A DNA stretch of 64,000 nt. It comes from JALORV01 sp963766365. Its GTDB lineage: Bacteria > Pseudomonadota > Gammaproteobacteria > Burkholderiales > Burkholderiaceae_F. Shown one piece after another: positions 44,321 through 53,607 of this stretch. The position numbers were made by a program, and so were the translations under genes. The notes beneath the pieces are model-generated. The model was not told the origin of the DNA. It saw nothing but the letters and a program-made list of their open reading frames with translations, and searched no databases. Positions within the stretch are counted from its first letter, which is position 1; each line of letters starts with the position of its first letter. The stretch covers positions 124,001 to 188,000 of the forward strand of contig CAVXZK010000005.1 in the NCBI GenBank assembly GCA_963766365.1. The letters run 5' to 3'.

Positions 44321-44668
44321 GTGACCAGAAACACTCGTCCGATATCGTGGGTCAGCGCCGCGCGCAAGGAATTCGACACCTTTCCGGAGGGGGCGCAGTC
44401 GATCTGCCTCGCGGCGCTGACGATCGCGGCGGAGGGCGGCAAGGCCGATATCGCCAAGCCTATGAAGGGTCTGGGGTCGGGCGTGCTGGAAATTGCCTTG
44501 CCCTACCGCGGCAACGCGTTCAGGGTGGTGTATGCGGTGCAGATCGGTTCGGATCTGTGGGTGGTGCACGCGTTTCAGAAGAAGTCGACGCAGGGAATCA
44601 AGACTCCGAAGCGAGAGATCGAACTGATAGCAGCGCGGATCAAGCGATTGAAGGAGATGATGCGATGA
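44321..44668 (+). CDS. RelE/HigB-type toxin (Gp49-like)
   Basis: A 115-residue protein from a GTG with AGGAG eight bases ahead. The pattern RPISWVSAARKEFDTFPEG, MKGLGSGVLEIALPYRGNAFRVVYAV and VVHAFQKKSTQGIKTPKREIEL is that of phage Gp49-like HigB toxins, mRNA interferases of the RelE fold; the HAFQKKS.Q.TP motif is diagnostic. It overlaps the antitoxin start by four bases. It follows the giant recombinase by 49 bases and may help keep the element in the host. Confidence 0.85.
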   Translation: MTRNTRPISWVSAARKEFDTFPEGAQSICLAALTIAAEGGKADIAKPMKGLGSGVLEIALPYRGNAFRVVYAVQIGSDLWVVHAFQKKSTQGIKTPKREIELIAARIKRLKEMMR

Positions 44669-44988
44669 AGGATGATCTGTTCGAGGTGGTCCGTGGCACG
44701 GGCAATGTGTACCGCGACCTCGGTCAGGACAACGCCGACGTGAAGCAGTTCAAGGCGCTGCTCGCAGCTGAAATCATCAAGGCGCTTGATCGTGACGGCC
44801 TGACGGTGCGGGCGGCGCACGCGCGCACCGGCATTGCGGCCGCGGACTTTTCACGCATCCGCAACGCCGACCTCGCACGCTTCACGCTGGATCGTCTGGT
44901 CGGGATCATCAATCGGCTCGGCGCCCGGGTCGACATCCGACTAAAGGTGAGGCCGAATGAACGCGCGCGACCGGTGGCGCTGGCCTGA
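44665..44988 (+). CDS. HigA-type antitoxin with Xre helix-turn-helix
   Basis: A 107-residue protein starting MKDDLFEVVRGTGNVYRDLG. The helix-turn-helix is LTVRAAHARTGIAAADFSRIRNADLARFTLDRLVGIIN near 52-90, typical of antitoxins paired with Gp49-like toxins. Such antitoxins bind their toxin and repress the operon. The ATG overlaps the toxin stop (ATGA), toxin-first order as usual for HigBA. Confidence 0.85.
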   Translation: MKDDLFEVVRGTGNVYRDLGQDNADVKQFKALLAAEIIKALDRDGLTVRAAHARTGIAAADFSRIRNADLARFTLDRLVGIINRLGARVDIRLKVRPNERARPVALA

Positions 44989-45072
44989 CGTCCTCAGTGC
45001 GAGCGGGGCGACACTGCAATGAAACAGTGGCAGTCCAAATACTTGCACAGTCTTCCTGCGCCGCGCGTCGGA

Positions 45073-45936
45073 CTACGTCGTTCCGCTCGATGTAGTGACG
45101 GACACAGCACCTTGAGCGAACAGATCCTCGTTTGACGAGGCCGCGGATTCAGGTGGGGCGTCGAGGAGAGCGATGTCGCGCAAGATGAGCACCTCGTGCC
45201 GGCCGCGCAAGCGGCGTTCGCAAGTGAAGCGGTAGCGCTCACGATGGTGCGGCCGGATTCGACTGCAGATCCTCTGCACCTCGTCGAAGTGGATCGACTG
45301 ATCGTACGAGATGCCCCGCGGTTGCTTGCCACCGTCGATGTCGACGAAGTGAGTGCGTCCGTTGTAGGTATAGCCGTCGGGTGCGCCGATCAGAGTGACT
45401 TCACAGACTTCCTCTTCGGGGGCGGGCAAACGGTCGCACCGGCCCCGGAGCACCACCGTCAGCCGCTCACCGACGTCTACCTGCAAGGCCGGCCGAATGG
45501 TCTGTCCGCCGAACACCTCGAGAAATAGTTCACGCTGCGTATTGACGATCGACATGACCTCCTCTGGCACCACTTCGATCCTCTCCGACAAAATCGGCAG
45601 CGTCTTCTCCTCGAGAATGCCGACAAGAAACTCGCAGGCAGCCGCTGACACCAGGGGCGCCGTCTCCTGCAACGAAGTCCTGAATTCACGCCGAAGAAGC
45701 GGATATCCAACCGTTCCGATGAACCGAAGCGCCTCCTTTGGTCCTTCCTTCTTCTTCGTGCGGACGTTCAAGGCAGCACTGACGACCGCTTCGAGACCCA
45801 GAGCGATAGCATGAGCGGCCTTCCAATCAAGCCCTGAAAATTTGCCGTAGATGAGTGTTTCATTGTCGCGTGCCGTCTCGCGTTCGAGGCTTACCGGTCG
45901 CAGCAGTACGACATCCAATCTGAGTGCTGTAGTCAT
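45073..45936 (-). CDS. hypothetical protein of element B
   Basis: A 287-residue protein starting MTTALRLDVVLLRPVSLERE, with GGAG eight bases ahead. The first half is helical (AAHAIALGLEAVVSAAL, TSLQETAPLVSAAACEFLVG); the second half is rich in beta strands (LTVVLRGRCDRLPAPEEEVC, GYTYNGRTHFVDIDGGKQPR). No signal peptide or membrane helix. I do not recognise the family. It is convergent with the HigBA pair. Confidence 0.6.
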   Translation of the reverse strand: MTTALRLDVVLLRPVSLERETARDNETLIYGKFSGLDWKAAHAIALGLEAVVSAALNVRTKKKEGPKEALRFIGTVGYPLLRREFRTSLQETAPLVSAAACEFLVGILEEKTLPILSERIEVVPEEVMSIVNTQRELFLEVFGGQTIRPALQVDVGERLTVVLRGRCDRLPAPEEEVCEVTLIGAPDGYTYNGRTHFVDIDGGKQPRGISYDQSIHFDEVQRICSRIRPHHRERYRFTCERRLRGRHEVLILRDIALLDAPPESAASSNEDLFAQGAVSVTTSSGTT

Positions 45937-46429
45937 TGCAATCTCCAGGTGACGCTTTGCCCCAAGCGTCGCGCTTCACCAGGGATACGGTTTGCAACCG
46001 CGAGTTGAGCGGAGCACTGCGCCCGTTGCGCATAGGGGGAGGACGCGGCGCTTGGTGAACGAACGCGCGTCGGATAGGAAAGCGTCTGCAAGGGCGAGCA
46101 GCCGTTGGCGGGCGTCGCAAGGACGGCCGCACAGTCGCCAGAGCGGCGACACTAAAGTTGGATCGCGCTTTGCGCGATCGTGTAGACGACGGTGTGGGTC
46201 GCTACGGGAATGAGGCTGGGCTATCCGGCCAGCTCCGGTGCTCCATTGCGAGCATCAACTGTGGCAATCGTTGCACGCGTGAGCGACGTCCGCAAGGCCG
46301 CTTTGCGCCAATTTCGGCGCAGACAGCGCTGGTCACTAGGAAATTTGCACTATCAGGGAGATCGTCTCCGGTGGAGCGCCCGCACGCGAATGATGGAGCC
46401 TGCCGAGGTTGGGATGAGAAATCGAATCC
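45937..46429. other. 493-bp gap, one hairpin, no convincing gene
   Basis: Only short random-looking frames. GATCGCGCTTTGCGCGATC (46158-46176) is a hairpin that could end a transcript. GC content and frame structure give no sign of a gene remnant I can name. Confidence 0.4.
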
Positions 46430-46684
46430 CTACTGACCAGAACGGCTTAGCGCAGCTTCATAGCGCCTCACAAATGCCGGTAGCGTCGTATTCAGGGCGG
46501 CGCACCAGAGCCCGACCTCCACGAGGTCCAATCGCCGCACACCGCGTTCGCACTTGCTGATCCAGGACTGAGATTCGTGCAGTTTGCTTGCCAGTTCGAC
46601 CTGGGTCACACCTTGCTCCAGACGAGTTGCTACCAGCGCCTGCAGGAACGCTCGATAGCGCCGCGAGTGAGTCGTCTTGTACAT
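46430..46684 (-). CDS. Xre-family transcriptional regulator
   Basis: An 84-residue single-domain DNA-binding protein. The Xre helix-turn-helix is RLEQGVTQVELASKLHESQSWISKCERGVRRLDLVE near 21-56, with the classical Q...L...S.ISK.E.G pattern. The region just upstream (46700-46760) holds repeated GACTAT units and a TCGA-flanked near-palindrome that may be its operator. It is divergent from the secreted-protein gene at 46834. Confidence 0.75.
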   Translation of the reverse strand: MYKTTHSRRYRAFLQALVATRLEQGVTQVELASKLHESQSWISKCERGVRRLDLVEVGLWCAALNTTLPAFVRRYEAALSRSGQ

Positions 46685-46833
46685 GCGTCGTCGTCAATCT
46701 CGACGCGTACTTGATCACCCAAACTCGACTATGCGAAAATAGACTATTGGTCGAACATCGACCGAAAGCCCCATGGGTCGCGGCGTGGCGAGCGGGTACT
46801 TCCGCCAACTTTGGGCATGTCGGAGGATTGCTT

Positions 46834-47961
46834 GTGGGCGCGAACGCGGTTCGCTTGCTGGAGCTCACGACAGTGCTTATCTGCACTGTCGCGGCAGGGG
46901 CACCGAGTCTTTGCCAGGCGCAGGCAAGTGCAGCGCCTCCGGACGCTTCGACCTCGAAAGCGTCGCTTGCAGGCCCGCTCAATGGTTGGTCGGTCCGCTG
47001 GTCCGGACCTGACTCTCCAAAGCCCGACTCGAGAGTGCATTCGGTATATCCGATCCAGAACGTGCAGGGACGCTGGGTGGCGCTGCCCCAACTCACGGCG
47101 CGCGACGCGGACGCCCAGGTCCGAAATGCCGACCTTGAGTTCGTCTGGCTGCGGCCGGCCGAGAAAGAGGTCCTGCTGCTGGCGCGACCCGGACCGAAGG
47201 TCGGACAGGAAACGGGCCTCAGCATGTGCAAGTTCGGGCGCGAATCCGACCGAACACAGGCCAATCGCCGCTCATACGGCTATACGCACTGCAATTCCGT
47301 CTTCAGCAAGTGCGATGGCCGCGCGAGCGACGCTTTGCTCGCCCCGCTCACCGTGCTGACGCTCACCAAGGTCTGCTTCGTCGTGCTCGACGAAGAACAG
47401 CTTGTTGCAGCTGTCAATCAGGCCGGCCTTGGTGAGCGACTCCGGCAAGATGCCGCCGAAATGCAGGCGCGGCGAGAGCAGGCCGTGGCTACGGAGCAGT
47501 TGCGCAAGGACAAAGCGGCCGCAGACGCCGAAGCGAGCCGCGCCCGCATCTATCGTGGGCAAGGGCTGGTCGGGGCGGGTGCTCCAGTCGAGGTCGCCTT
47601 AGTCGTCAATCCGTGGGGATTCAATAAGGGGGAGATTTCGATCTCGAGTTCGATACGCTTCCAGAACACGGGCCGGGCACCCGTTCGCGTCAGCGCCTTG
47701 CCGATTGAGACCGTGCGGACGAAGGACGGCCGTGTGTTCGCGATGCTCGTTCGGGAACCGGACCAGAAGAACTGGGGGACCTGTCAGCCGATCTCCGAGC
47801 AGGTAATCATCAATCCCGGCCAGACCTGTGAGTACTCCAGCAGGGCCAGCATTCCGGCGGCGCTCGCGCCCGACGACTTCGCGGCCACTGGCAGCGCTGC
47901 CATCGAGGCCGTGCGGGTCAACGGGGCGGACATCTCCTTGGTGAGCGCTTCGAACAAATAG
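46834..47961 (+). CDS. hypothetical exported protein with coiled coil
   Basis: From the GTG at 46834, preceded by GGAGG seven bases away, the 375-residue protein has a signal peptide (RLLELTTVLICTVAAGAPSL then CQAQA). The middle holds a charged coiled coil (residues about 195-245) and the C-terminal part is beta-rich with SSIRFQNTGRAPVRVSALPI. A longer frame upstream overlaps the xre gene and is not supported. Family unknown; a periplasmic or surface role is inferred from the signal only. Confidence 0.6.
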   Translation: MGANAVRLLELTTVLICTVAAGAPSLCQAQASAAPPDASTSKASLAGPLNGWSVRWSGPDSPKPDSRVHSVYPIQNVQGRWVALPQLTARDADAQVRNADLEFVWLRPAEKEVLLLARPGPKVGQETGLSMCKFGRESDRTQANRRSYGYTHCNSVFSKCDGRASDALLAPLTVLTLTKVCFVVLDEEQLVAAVNQAGLGERLRQDAAEMQARREQAVATEQLRKDKAAADAEASRARIYRGQGLVGAGAPVEVALVVNPWGFNKGEISISSSIRFQNTGRAPVRVSALPIETVRTKDGRVFAMLVREPDQKNWGTCQPISEQVIINPGQTCEYSSRASIPAALAPDDFAATGSAAIEAVRVNGADISLVSASNK

Positions 47962-48003
47962 CTCCCATCAGATCCCCCGCATCGATCTGCCCGCAACTGA
48001 GGA

Positions 48004-48249
48004 TCAGTTGGCTCCGCGGCGCCGAGCAACTTCCGCCTCAAAGAGTTCGCCGATCTGTTGCAGGGCCTCCTCGTCGTTCAGCACTACGTAGTAAGCCAGG
48101 ATCAGGTCCACCAGGTCGCCGCGCGGCATGGGGGACTGCAGATCGATAACGTGGCCGTCGACTTCGGTGAGCAGGCCTGCTGCCGCCCGGTACTCCCTCC
48201 GCTCAGTGTCCGTCAGCAGGACCCTGCCATCTTCCAGTTCGATTGGCAT
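48004..48249 (-). CDS. small hypothetical protein downstream of integrase B
   Basis: An 81-residue acidic, helical protein from ATG 48249, with AAGGA eight bases ahead. It contains VLLTDTERREYRAAAGLLTE and LVDLILAYYVVLNDEEALQQ. A longer start at 48315 is possible. It follows integrase B on the same strand by 78 bases. Function unknown. Confidence 0.5.
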   Translation of the reverse strand: MPIELEDGRVLLTDTERREYRAAAGLLTEVDGHVIDLQSPMPRGDLVDLILAYYVVLNDEEALQQIGELFEAEVARRRGAN

Positions 48250-48327
48250 GGCTGATCCTTCAGGTGATGGGGAATCGGCATTCACTTGCGTTTGAGGCAC
48301 TTGAGATATCGTCATTCGAAATGCACG

Positions 48328-49557
48328 TCATGGCGTCGCTTCTGCTGCGGCGGGCGCCGCCAGGCTCGACGCCAGCAGTCGTTCCATCGCCGAACCATCC
48401 TGCCGGGTCAGGTTGGGCACATATCGCGAGTACACCTTGAACAGCATCTCGGTGTTGGCATGTCCGAGTTGCCGTGCGATCCACTCCGGGTTCTCGCCCG
48501 CCGCCAGCCACAGCGTCGCGGCCGTGTGCCGCATCTGGTAAGGCCGACGCAGCTCGAGCCCGAGATGACGTAACAGCGGTTCCCAGACCCGGTCGACGAA
48601 GTTCTTGTTGTCGATCGGATTGCCTTCCCGGTTGCAGAACACGTACTTCGACAGCTTGCGGCTGGCCGCCTCCTGGCGGCGCAGGGCGTCGAAGACCACC
48701 CCCGACATCTGGATCTCGCGCTGCGAGCCGTCGGTCTTGGTGTATTCATCCTCACCCAGCACCCGGGTCTCGCGGATCAGGATCAGCCGCCGCTCGAAGT
48801 CGACGTACTTCCACTGCAGGCCATCGACTTCGCCGGAACGCATGCCGGTGAAGCAGCGTACCGTCAGGTAGTCGCGGTAGTCCGCCCGAACGGTGGACAG
48901 CATCAGCTGCACTTCGGCCAGGCTGAACGGCCGCACATCCGTGCGCCGCACCTTGAGCGGCTTGAGCGTGACGACCGGGGAGGGGAACCCGTAGCGCTCG
49001 GCGGCATCGTTGAGGATCTGCCGAAGGATCGCGATCACGGAGTTGATCCGCTTGGGACTCAGGGTGCTGCCGTCGCGGCGGCCGGGCAGGGCCGCGAGCT
49101 GGCTGCGGAAGGCGAGCACGTCCTCGCGCCGGATGGCTCCCACGGCAACCTCGCCGAAGCGCGGCAGCAGGTGACCGTCCACGGTTGATCGCAATGTGCG
49201 CAGGTGCGAGCGCCGCCACTCGACCGAGTGCTCGGCGATCCACTGCTCGGTGAAGGTGCGGAAGAGCGGAGTCTCGCCGCGCGCGATACGCGGCGCGTCG
49301 GAACCGGCGACCTCCGCCGCGTGGGCACCTGTTGGCTTCACTCGAGCCGGCGCAGCCACGATGGCGCTTCCCGGAAACGCCGCGGCATAGTCGAAGGCTC
49401 CGCTGGCGATCTGCTGCTCGATTTTCAGGAGCGCCTTCTGCAGGCGTTGCCGGTTGGCCGCGCTGTCCGGCAACGCGGTGTACTCGCGGCAGCGACGGCC
49501 CTGGTAGCGGAAGTCCAGGAACAGCGTGCCGCGCGCGTGAACGCGGACGCTACCCAT
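48328..49557 (-). CDS. tyrosine integrase of element B
   Basis: A 409-residue site-specific recombinase, presumably acting on the tRNA-fMet site. Residues 1-55 (MGSVRVHARGTLFLDFRYQG...) form the arm-binding domain of the DUF3596 type. The core-binding domain starts near 110 (FTEQWIAEHSVEWRRSHLRTL). The catalytic domain has FTGMRSGEVDGLQWKYVD (Arg I), YQMRHTAATLWL (R and H of box II, Tyr replacing the first His), QLGHANTEMLFKVYSRYV with the nucleophilic Tyr. The start overlaps the excisionase-like gene by eight bases. A frame extends further upstream but lies over that gene. Confidence 0.93.
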   Translation of the reverse strand: MGSVRVHARGTLFLDFRYQGRRCREYTALPDSAANRQRLQKALLKIEQQIASGAFDYAAAFPGSAIVAAPARVKPTGAHAAEVAGSDAPRIARGETPLFRTFTEQWIAEHSVEWRRSHLRTLRSTVDGHLLPRFGEVAVGAIRREDVLAFRSQLAALPGRRDGSTLSPKRINSVIAILRQILNDAAERYGFPSPVVTLKPLKVRRTDVRPFSLAEVQLMLSTVRADYRDYLTVRCFTGMRSGEVDGLQWKYVDFERRLILIRETRVLGEDEYTKTDGSQREIQMSGVVFDALRRQEAASRKLSKYVFCNREGNPIDNKNFVDRVWEPLLRHLGLELRRPYQMRHTAATLWLAAGENPEWIARQLGHANTEMLFKVYSRYVPNLTRQDGSAMERLLASSLAAPAAAEATP

Positions 49558-49786
49558 GGAGGACACCTCCGTTGGCCATCGGGATCGCGAGCGGATCAGC
49601 GCGAGAGTGGTTCCCGATGTCTCGCGCGATGGTGTCCCACACGAACAGTATCTTGCGGCCGCCGAACGGGCGGATGTAGTGAACACCCTCGTGCAAGACG
49701 CTGTCCTTCAGTCGCTCGCGGATCGTGCGCACGTCATACTTGATGCGGTGGGAAAGCTCTTCGGTTGTCAGCAGTTCTGAACTCAT
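49550..49786 (-). CDS. excisionase-like small DNA-binding protein of element B
   Basis: A 78-residue protein with an AlpA/MerR-type helix-turn-helix, TTEELSHRIKYDVRTIRERL, and the strand region EGVHYIRPFGGRKILFVWDT. It is about 85 percent identical by eye to the element A copy. The start at 49786 is chosen because both copies share MSSELLTTEELS; a start at 49831 is possible. It lies directly upstream of the integrase with an eight-base overlap, a layout typical of recombination directionality factors. Confidence 0.7.
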   Translation of the reverse strand: MSSELLTTEELSHRIKYDVRTIRERLKDSVLHEGVHYIRPFGGRKILFVWDTIARDIGNHSRADPLAIPMANGGVLHG

Positions 49787-49831
49787 TGGCGGTTCATCTC
49801 CGTTGGTTGACCTGCAAATGCGCAGGGACAT

Positions 49832-50242
49832 GCCAACGTACGAAACGCGACTTCGAGTTCAACCCCTGCACGTGAGGCGCGGCGCAGCCGACGCAGCGCA
49901 GGTTCCTGTCAACCTGTGCACGGAGACAGGAGGTGCTCGGAGAGCGCAAGTTGTGTCAAGGGTGAGTGGCCGACGCAGCAATCCGTGCGCGTTCATCAAC
50001 GGGCACATGGACCGGAAAGGTCAAGAGTCACCCGCGATCGCGCACGCCTTTATCTGGCCATCAGGCAGCGCGTTGCTAACTGCCTATTGAGGCAAAACTC
50101 GCGGCGCGCAATGTCTGCAACTGCGCTGCTCGAAGTTCTTCAAAGCAGCCAGGAGCACAGTTGATCTTGACCGCAGCTGTCGACCCTTAGCTGACCTGGC
50201 GCGCTCCGAAAAGCGGTCGCGAATTTCACGCCGATAGCGGTC
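49832..50242. other. 411-bp gap between excisionase gene and attC site
   Basis: No convincing gene on either strand. CAACGTACGAAACGCGACTTC near 49834-49856 resembles the sequence upstream of the element A excisionase gene, so the left part is probably the promoter of the excisionase-integrase operon. Confidence 0.35.
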
Positions 50243-50303
50243 GTTCAACGCCCCGGTTCAGCGGCGGCGCAATAGCGCCGTCCACTGGAACCGGTTGTTG
50301 GGC
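50243..50303 (-). repeat. integron-type attC recombination site
   Basis: On the minus strand this 61-bp sequence starts GCCCAAC (RYYYAAC) and ends GTTGAAC (GTTRRRY). Inside, CCGGTTCCAGTGG pairs with CCGCTGAACCGG except for one extra base on the first arm, the extrahelical base that sets attC polarity. A perfect CGGCGC/GCGCCG stem with a four-base loop forms the tip. All parts of a folded attC are present. The polarity matches the minus-strand gene whose stop lies 40 bases upstream, as in a gene cassette. No integron integrase gene (intI) is present in the window. Confidence 0.82.
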
Positions 50304-50343
50304 CGCTCGTCGAGCGCCGCGACCCATGCGCGCTGCTGCCGGG

Positions 50344-51843
50344 TTACGGCTGCAGCTCGATTTCGCCCGGCCGCCACGTCTTGTTGAACCACGGCTCCAG
50401 CGGACCGTAGAGGCGAAGGATCATGAACCAGCCCTTGCCTGGAATCGTCTGCACCCAGTTGTTCTCCATACCCGTCGGTGCTTTGGGTCCGAAGTAGACA
50501 TCGACCGAGCCGTCCGCATTGATCTTGACCCCCTTGTTCTGGCTGCTGACGCTCGGGGCCTTCTGGTCGGTCTGCACCATCGAGCGGGTCTGGTTGTCGT
50601 AGACGATGACCGACCAGAAGTCCTTGACCGGGATGTTGGGCGGCAGGCGCAGCTTGTAGGTCTTGCCGCCATCGAAGGGATTGCCCTTCGCATCCTGCAC
50701 CGACCAGGGGTACTGCGATCCCCGGCCCACCATCTTCTCCTCCATCGCCGGCGTGACGCCGGTGGCGAAGTAATAGTAGAAAGCCGCACCGTCCAGGTTG
50801 CTGACACCGGGCGACACCTCGAACTTGTAGCCGCCGAAGAACGGCAGGCGCCACGCACTGTCCGGATAGAAGTACGCCTCCTTCGAGCGGATCTTGAAGG
50901 CGATGGTCCGCGCCGTCACGGCGCCGATGTTCGCGGCGTCGGTCAGGATCTTCTTCATCCGCTCATCGGGATTGAAGGGCTGGCCCTTGACGATGCCGAT
51001 CGAGGCGAACAGGCCCAGGGTGGTGGGATCGGAACCCTCCGGCGGCTCTTCCTGGATGACCTGGTTCAGCAGGCCCCAGAACGAATAGTCGCCCGGTGCG
51101 ACGAAGTTCGCCGGAATCGCCCGAGGCGTTGACGAATTTCATTGGGCGGCGGGTTCGCGGCGTCGGCCAGGCGATAGATCCGCAGGTTCTTCTTGACCGA
51201 CTCGACGCCGGGCCGGGTCGAACCGTCCACGAGAAAGGCGCGGAAGACGAGCCAGTTGCCGAAGGTGCTGGGCCGCACGACGTGATACCCCGGACGGGAT
51301 GTCGCCCTTGTATCCGGGCGGCAGCAGGAGGTACTTGCCGCCCTCGCCCTTGTCGGCGCCGGTGATGCCGACGTCGGCCACCCACTTGTACCAGAAGTCG
51401 TTGACCAGCCCCAGCACCTTGGGCGGAATCTCGGCCACCAGCGGCCCCTTGCTGGTGTCGACCCAGATGAAGTTGTAGATCGTGTTGTCGTTGGCCGTCA
51501 GCTCGACGGTCCTCGGATCGACCAGGTCTTCCCAGATCACGTCGGTCTGGTTGTCGGGCCCGAACTTGCGGATCGAGTCGCGCATGCCCGCTTGATTGAC
51601 GATGGGGATCGCCAGCAGATAGGCCTGCAGCGCCCGCGAGCGGTCCAGGTTGTCGTAGATCTTGTCGACGGTCTCGGCCGACGGGTAGCCGTAGTTCAGG
51701 TTCAACGTGCCGATCGAGGACTCGATCTTGTCGGGCACGGCGACGCCCGGCGCGAAAGGCGTCGTCATCTTGAAAGTCTGCGCGGAAGCCGTCGCGGTGA
51801 ACGCGACGGCGAGAATCGCGCCCAGCAGCGCATGTCTCGTCAT
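50344..51843 (-). pseudogene. DUF1254/DUF1214 protein gene, three frameshifts, cassette-like
   Basis: The gene begins with a signal peptide (MTRHALLGAILAVAFTATASAQT), then a DUF1254 domain (IPIVNQAGMRDSIRKFG, IWVDTSKGPLVAEIP) and, after the breaks, a DUF1214 domain (AYFYPDSAWRLPFFGGYKFE, NPFDGGKTYKLRLPP, FWSVIVYDNQTRSM). Extra single bases near 51290, 51143 and 51118 break the frame; removing them gives one continuous protein of about 500 residues. Because the three insertions add to three, the 3' part is back in the first frame. Such proteins are periplasmic with unclear function. The attC 40 bases after its stop marks it as a gene cassette. Confidence 0.8.
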
Positions 51844-52109
51844 GTTCTGTCTCCCTTTTGCGCTATGAGTGCGCACCGTAACGGCGAAAGCCGGGCCGGG
51901 ACGCTAACAGACCTTCAGGAATCGCATTTTGCAAATCCGGCCCTGCAATTGGCCCGATTGGAGAAGCCTCCACCTACAATGATCAGCTCCGATCTGACCC
52001 GTCGGAGCAGGAGCTTGCCGGATGGCTAGATCAACAGCAGCCCATCGCCGACAGGTCGTTTGCCAAGAGGCAGCGCCACGCGCGCGACCACGGCCGAGAC
52101 GGCGCGGTC

Positions 52110-53205
52110 CCGGAGTCGGCCCCGCGCAGTCGCCTGTCCGCTACCGGCGACGGCGAAGTCAGGATCGGTCCTGTCGCCGCGATTCCAGACGTCTTGAGGA
52201 AGTTCGGGGTCGACCCGAGTCTCCCGTTCGTGCGGGCGGGCGTGCCGCTCTCGGGCCTTCAGGAATCCCGAGAACCGGATCGCCTTCGAGGCTCTTGGAC
52301 GCTTGTTTGCCGAATGCTCAACGGCAACGTCCTGCGGCCACTTCGGCCTGCTCGTTGGCGAGTGCTTCGAACTGGATGGCCTCGGCGCCATCGGATACCT
52401 GATGCGCAACTCAGCCACCGTTGGCGACGCGCTGCGGGCCCTTCTTCTGCATCTCTACCTGCACGATCGCGGGGCCGTACCGATACTGCTCAACCTGGAC
52501 GCTTCCTATGTGCTCCTCGGCTACTCCGTATATCGACACGGCACACCCGGCACCGCGCATCTTTACGACGCCGCCATTGCCATCGGGTACAGGATGCTGA
52601 AGGCGATCTGCGGCGCCGCCTGGAAGCCAGCGCACGTCCAGTTCGTCCCATGCTCGACCGAAGGATGCGCGTCCCTATCGTCGCCTTCTTGGTCCGAATG
52701 TTCGATTCGACGCCGAGGTGTCCGGCATCGTGTTCGCAGCATCGTGGCTCGACCGCGCCATCCCCGGCGCGGACTCCAACCTCCGCGAACTGGTCATGCA
52801 GGCCATCCAGCAGACCCGTGCAACAGCACGATGAGCTTCGCCGACGTCGTACGGGGCGCGCTTCACCAGATGGTACTTAGCGGCACGTCGTCGGCCGAGA
52901 GCGTGGCGCTACTGTTCGGCATACACGAGCGGACGCTGCGCAAGCGGCTGACCGCCGAGGGGACCAGCTTGCAACAGCTCGTCAGTCAAACGCGCTTCGA
53001 GCTGGCGAAGCAACTTCTGGAGAACACACAACTTCCAATGTCGGAGATCGCCGCGGCGCTGCACTTCGCAGACGCGGCGGTCTTTTCGCGGGCGTTCCGC
53101 AGCTGGTCAAAGACGAGCCCCAGGGAATGGCGCGCCCGATGTGACCGCAAGGCCGTTCCTCACGCCGATGAACCTAGAAAGCGGGCGAAGCAACGACCGG
53201 TTTGA
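52110..53205 (+). pseudogene. AraC-family regulator gene with several frameshifts
   Basis: Joined across frames, it reads as an AraC regulator with an N-terminal arabinose-binding-like (PF12625) domain: VRIGPVAAIPDVLRKFGVDP in one frame from about 52160, then RNPENRIAFEALGRLFAECS from about 52265 in another, then RRLLGPNVRFDAEVSGIVFA from about 52658 in a third, then the C-terminal double helix-turn-helix (ESVALLFGIHERTLRKRL, MSEIAAALHFADAAVFSRAF) back in the second frame. The last 125 residues are intact. It is divergent from the DUF1254 gene and may have controlled it. The start is not identifiable. Confidence 0.75.
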
Positions 53206-53241
53206 AGCGAGTACGTCGACGGCCGCTCCTGGCCGACAGCG

Positions 53242-53607
53242 CTATATCCCGCCAAGGTAGTAGGTCAGGAGGCCATCGCTGCTGTCAATCCCGAGTATGT
53301 CCATGACATGCTCGAGTTCCATTACAAAGTGCTCGCGCGCCTCCGTGTCCTCTTGATCCATGCCCTCGAGAGCTCGCTGAAACTGCCTCATCACCCAACG
53401 TTTCGACGGATTACGCTTAACGTCTCGCAGCAGCACGTCCGCGAGGTCGTTCAGCTTGCGGGTGAGACGCGCTCGCTCGTCGGAGGTATCGACGCCGGGT
53501 AGCAGAGCAAGCTTCTTTTCACGCCGGAAATCGCGAAGCGCTTGCAGGGCGAGATCGTCGACGGTGAGCGACTCGTCCGCTACGGCAGCAAGCGGGTCCT
53601 TTGACAT
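53242..53607 (-). CDS. hypothetical protein, possibly DUF4844-like
   Basis: A 121-residue acidic, helical protein starting MSKDPLAAVADESLTVDDLA, with AAGGAG 11 bases ahead. The C-terminal EDTEAREHFVMELEHVMDILGIDSSDGLL pattern recalls DUF4844 proteins; this is a weak recollection. It is the last gene before the element B control region. Confidence 0.5.
   Translation of the reverse strand: MSKDPLAAVADESLTVDDLALQALRDFRREKKLALLPGVDTSDERARLTRKLNDLADVLLRDVKRNPSKRWVMRQFQRALEGMDQEDTEAREHFVMELEHVMDILGIDSSDGLLTYYLGGI

Noticed and set aside
46588..46833. Longer N-terminus for the exported protein gene at 46834
   Set aside because: It would overlap the xre gene on the other strand and bury the signal peptide; the GTG at 46834 has GGAGG at good spacing.
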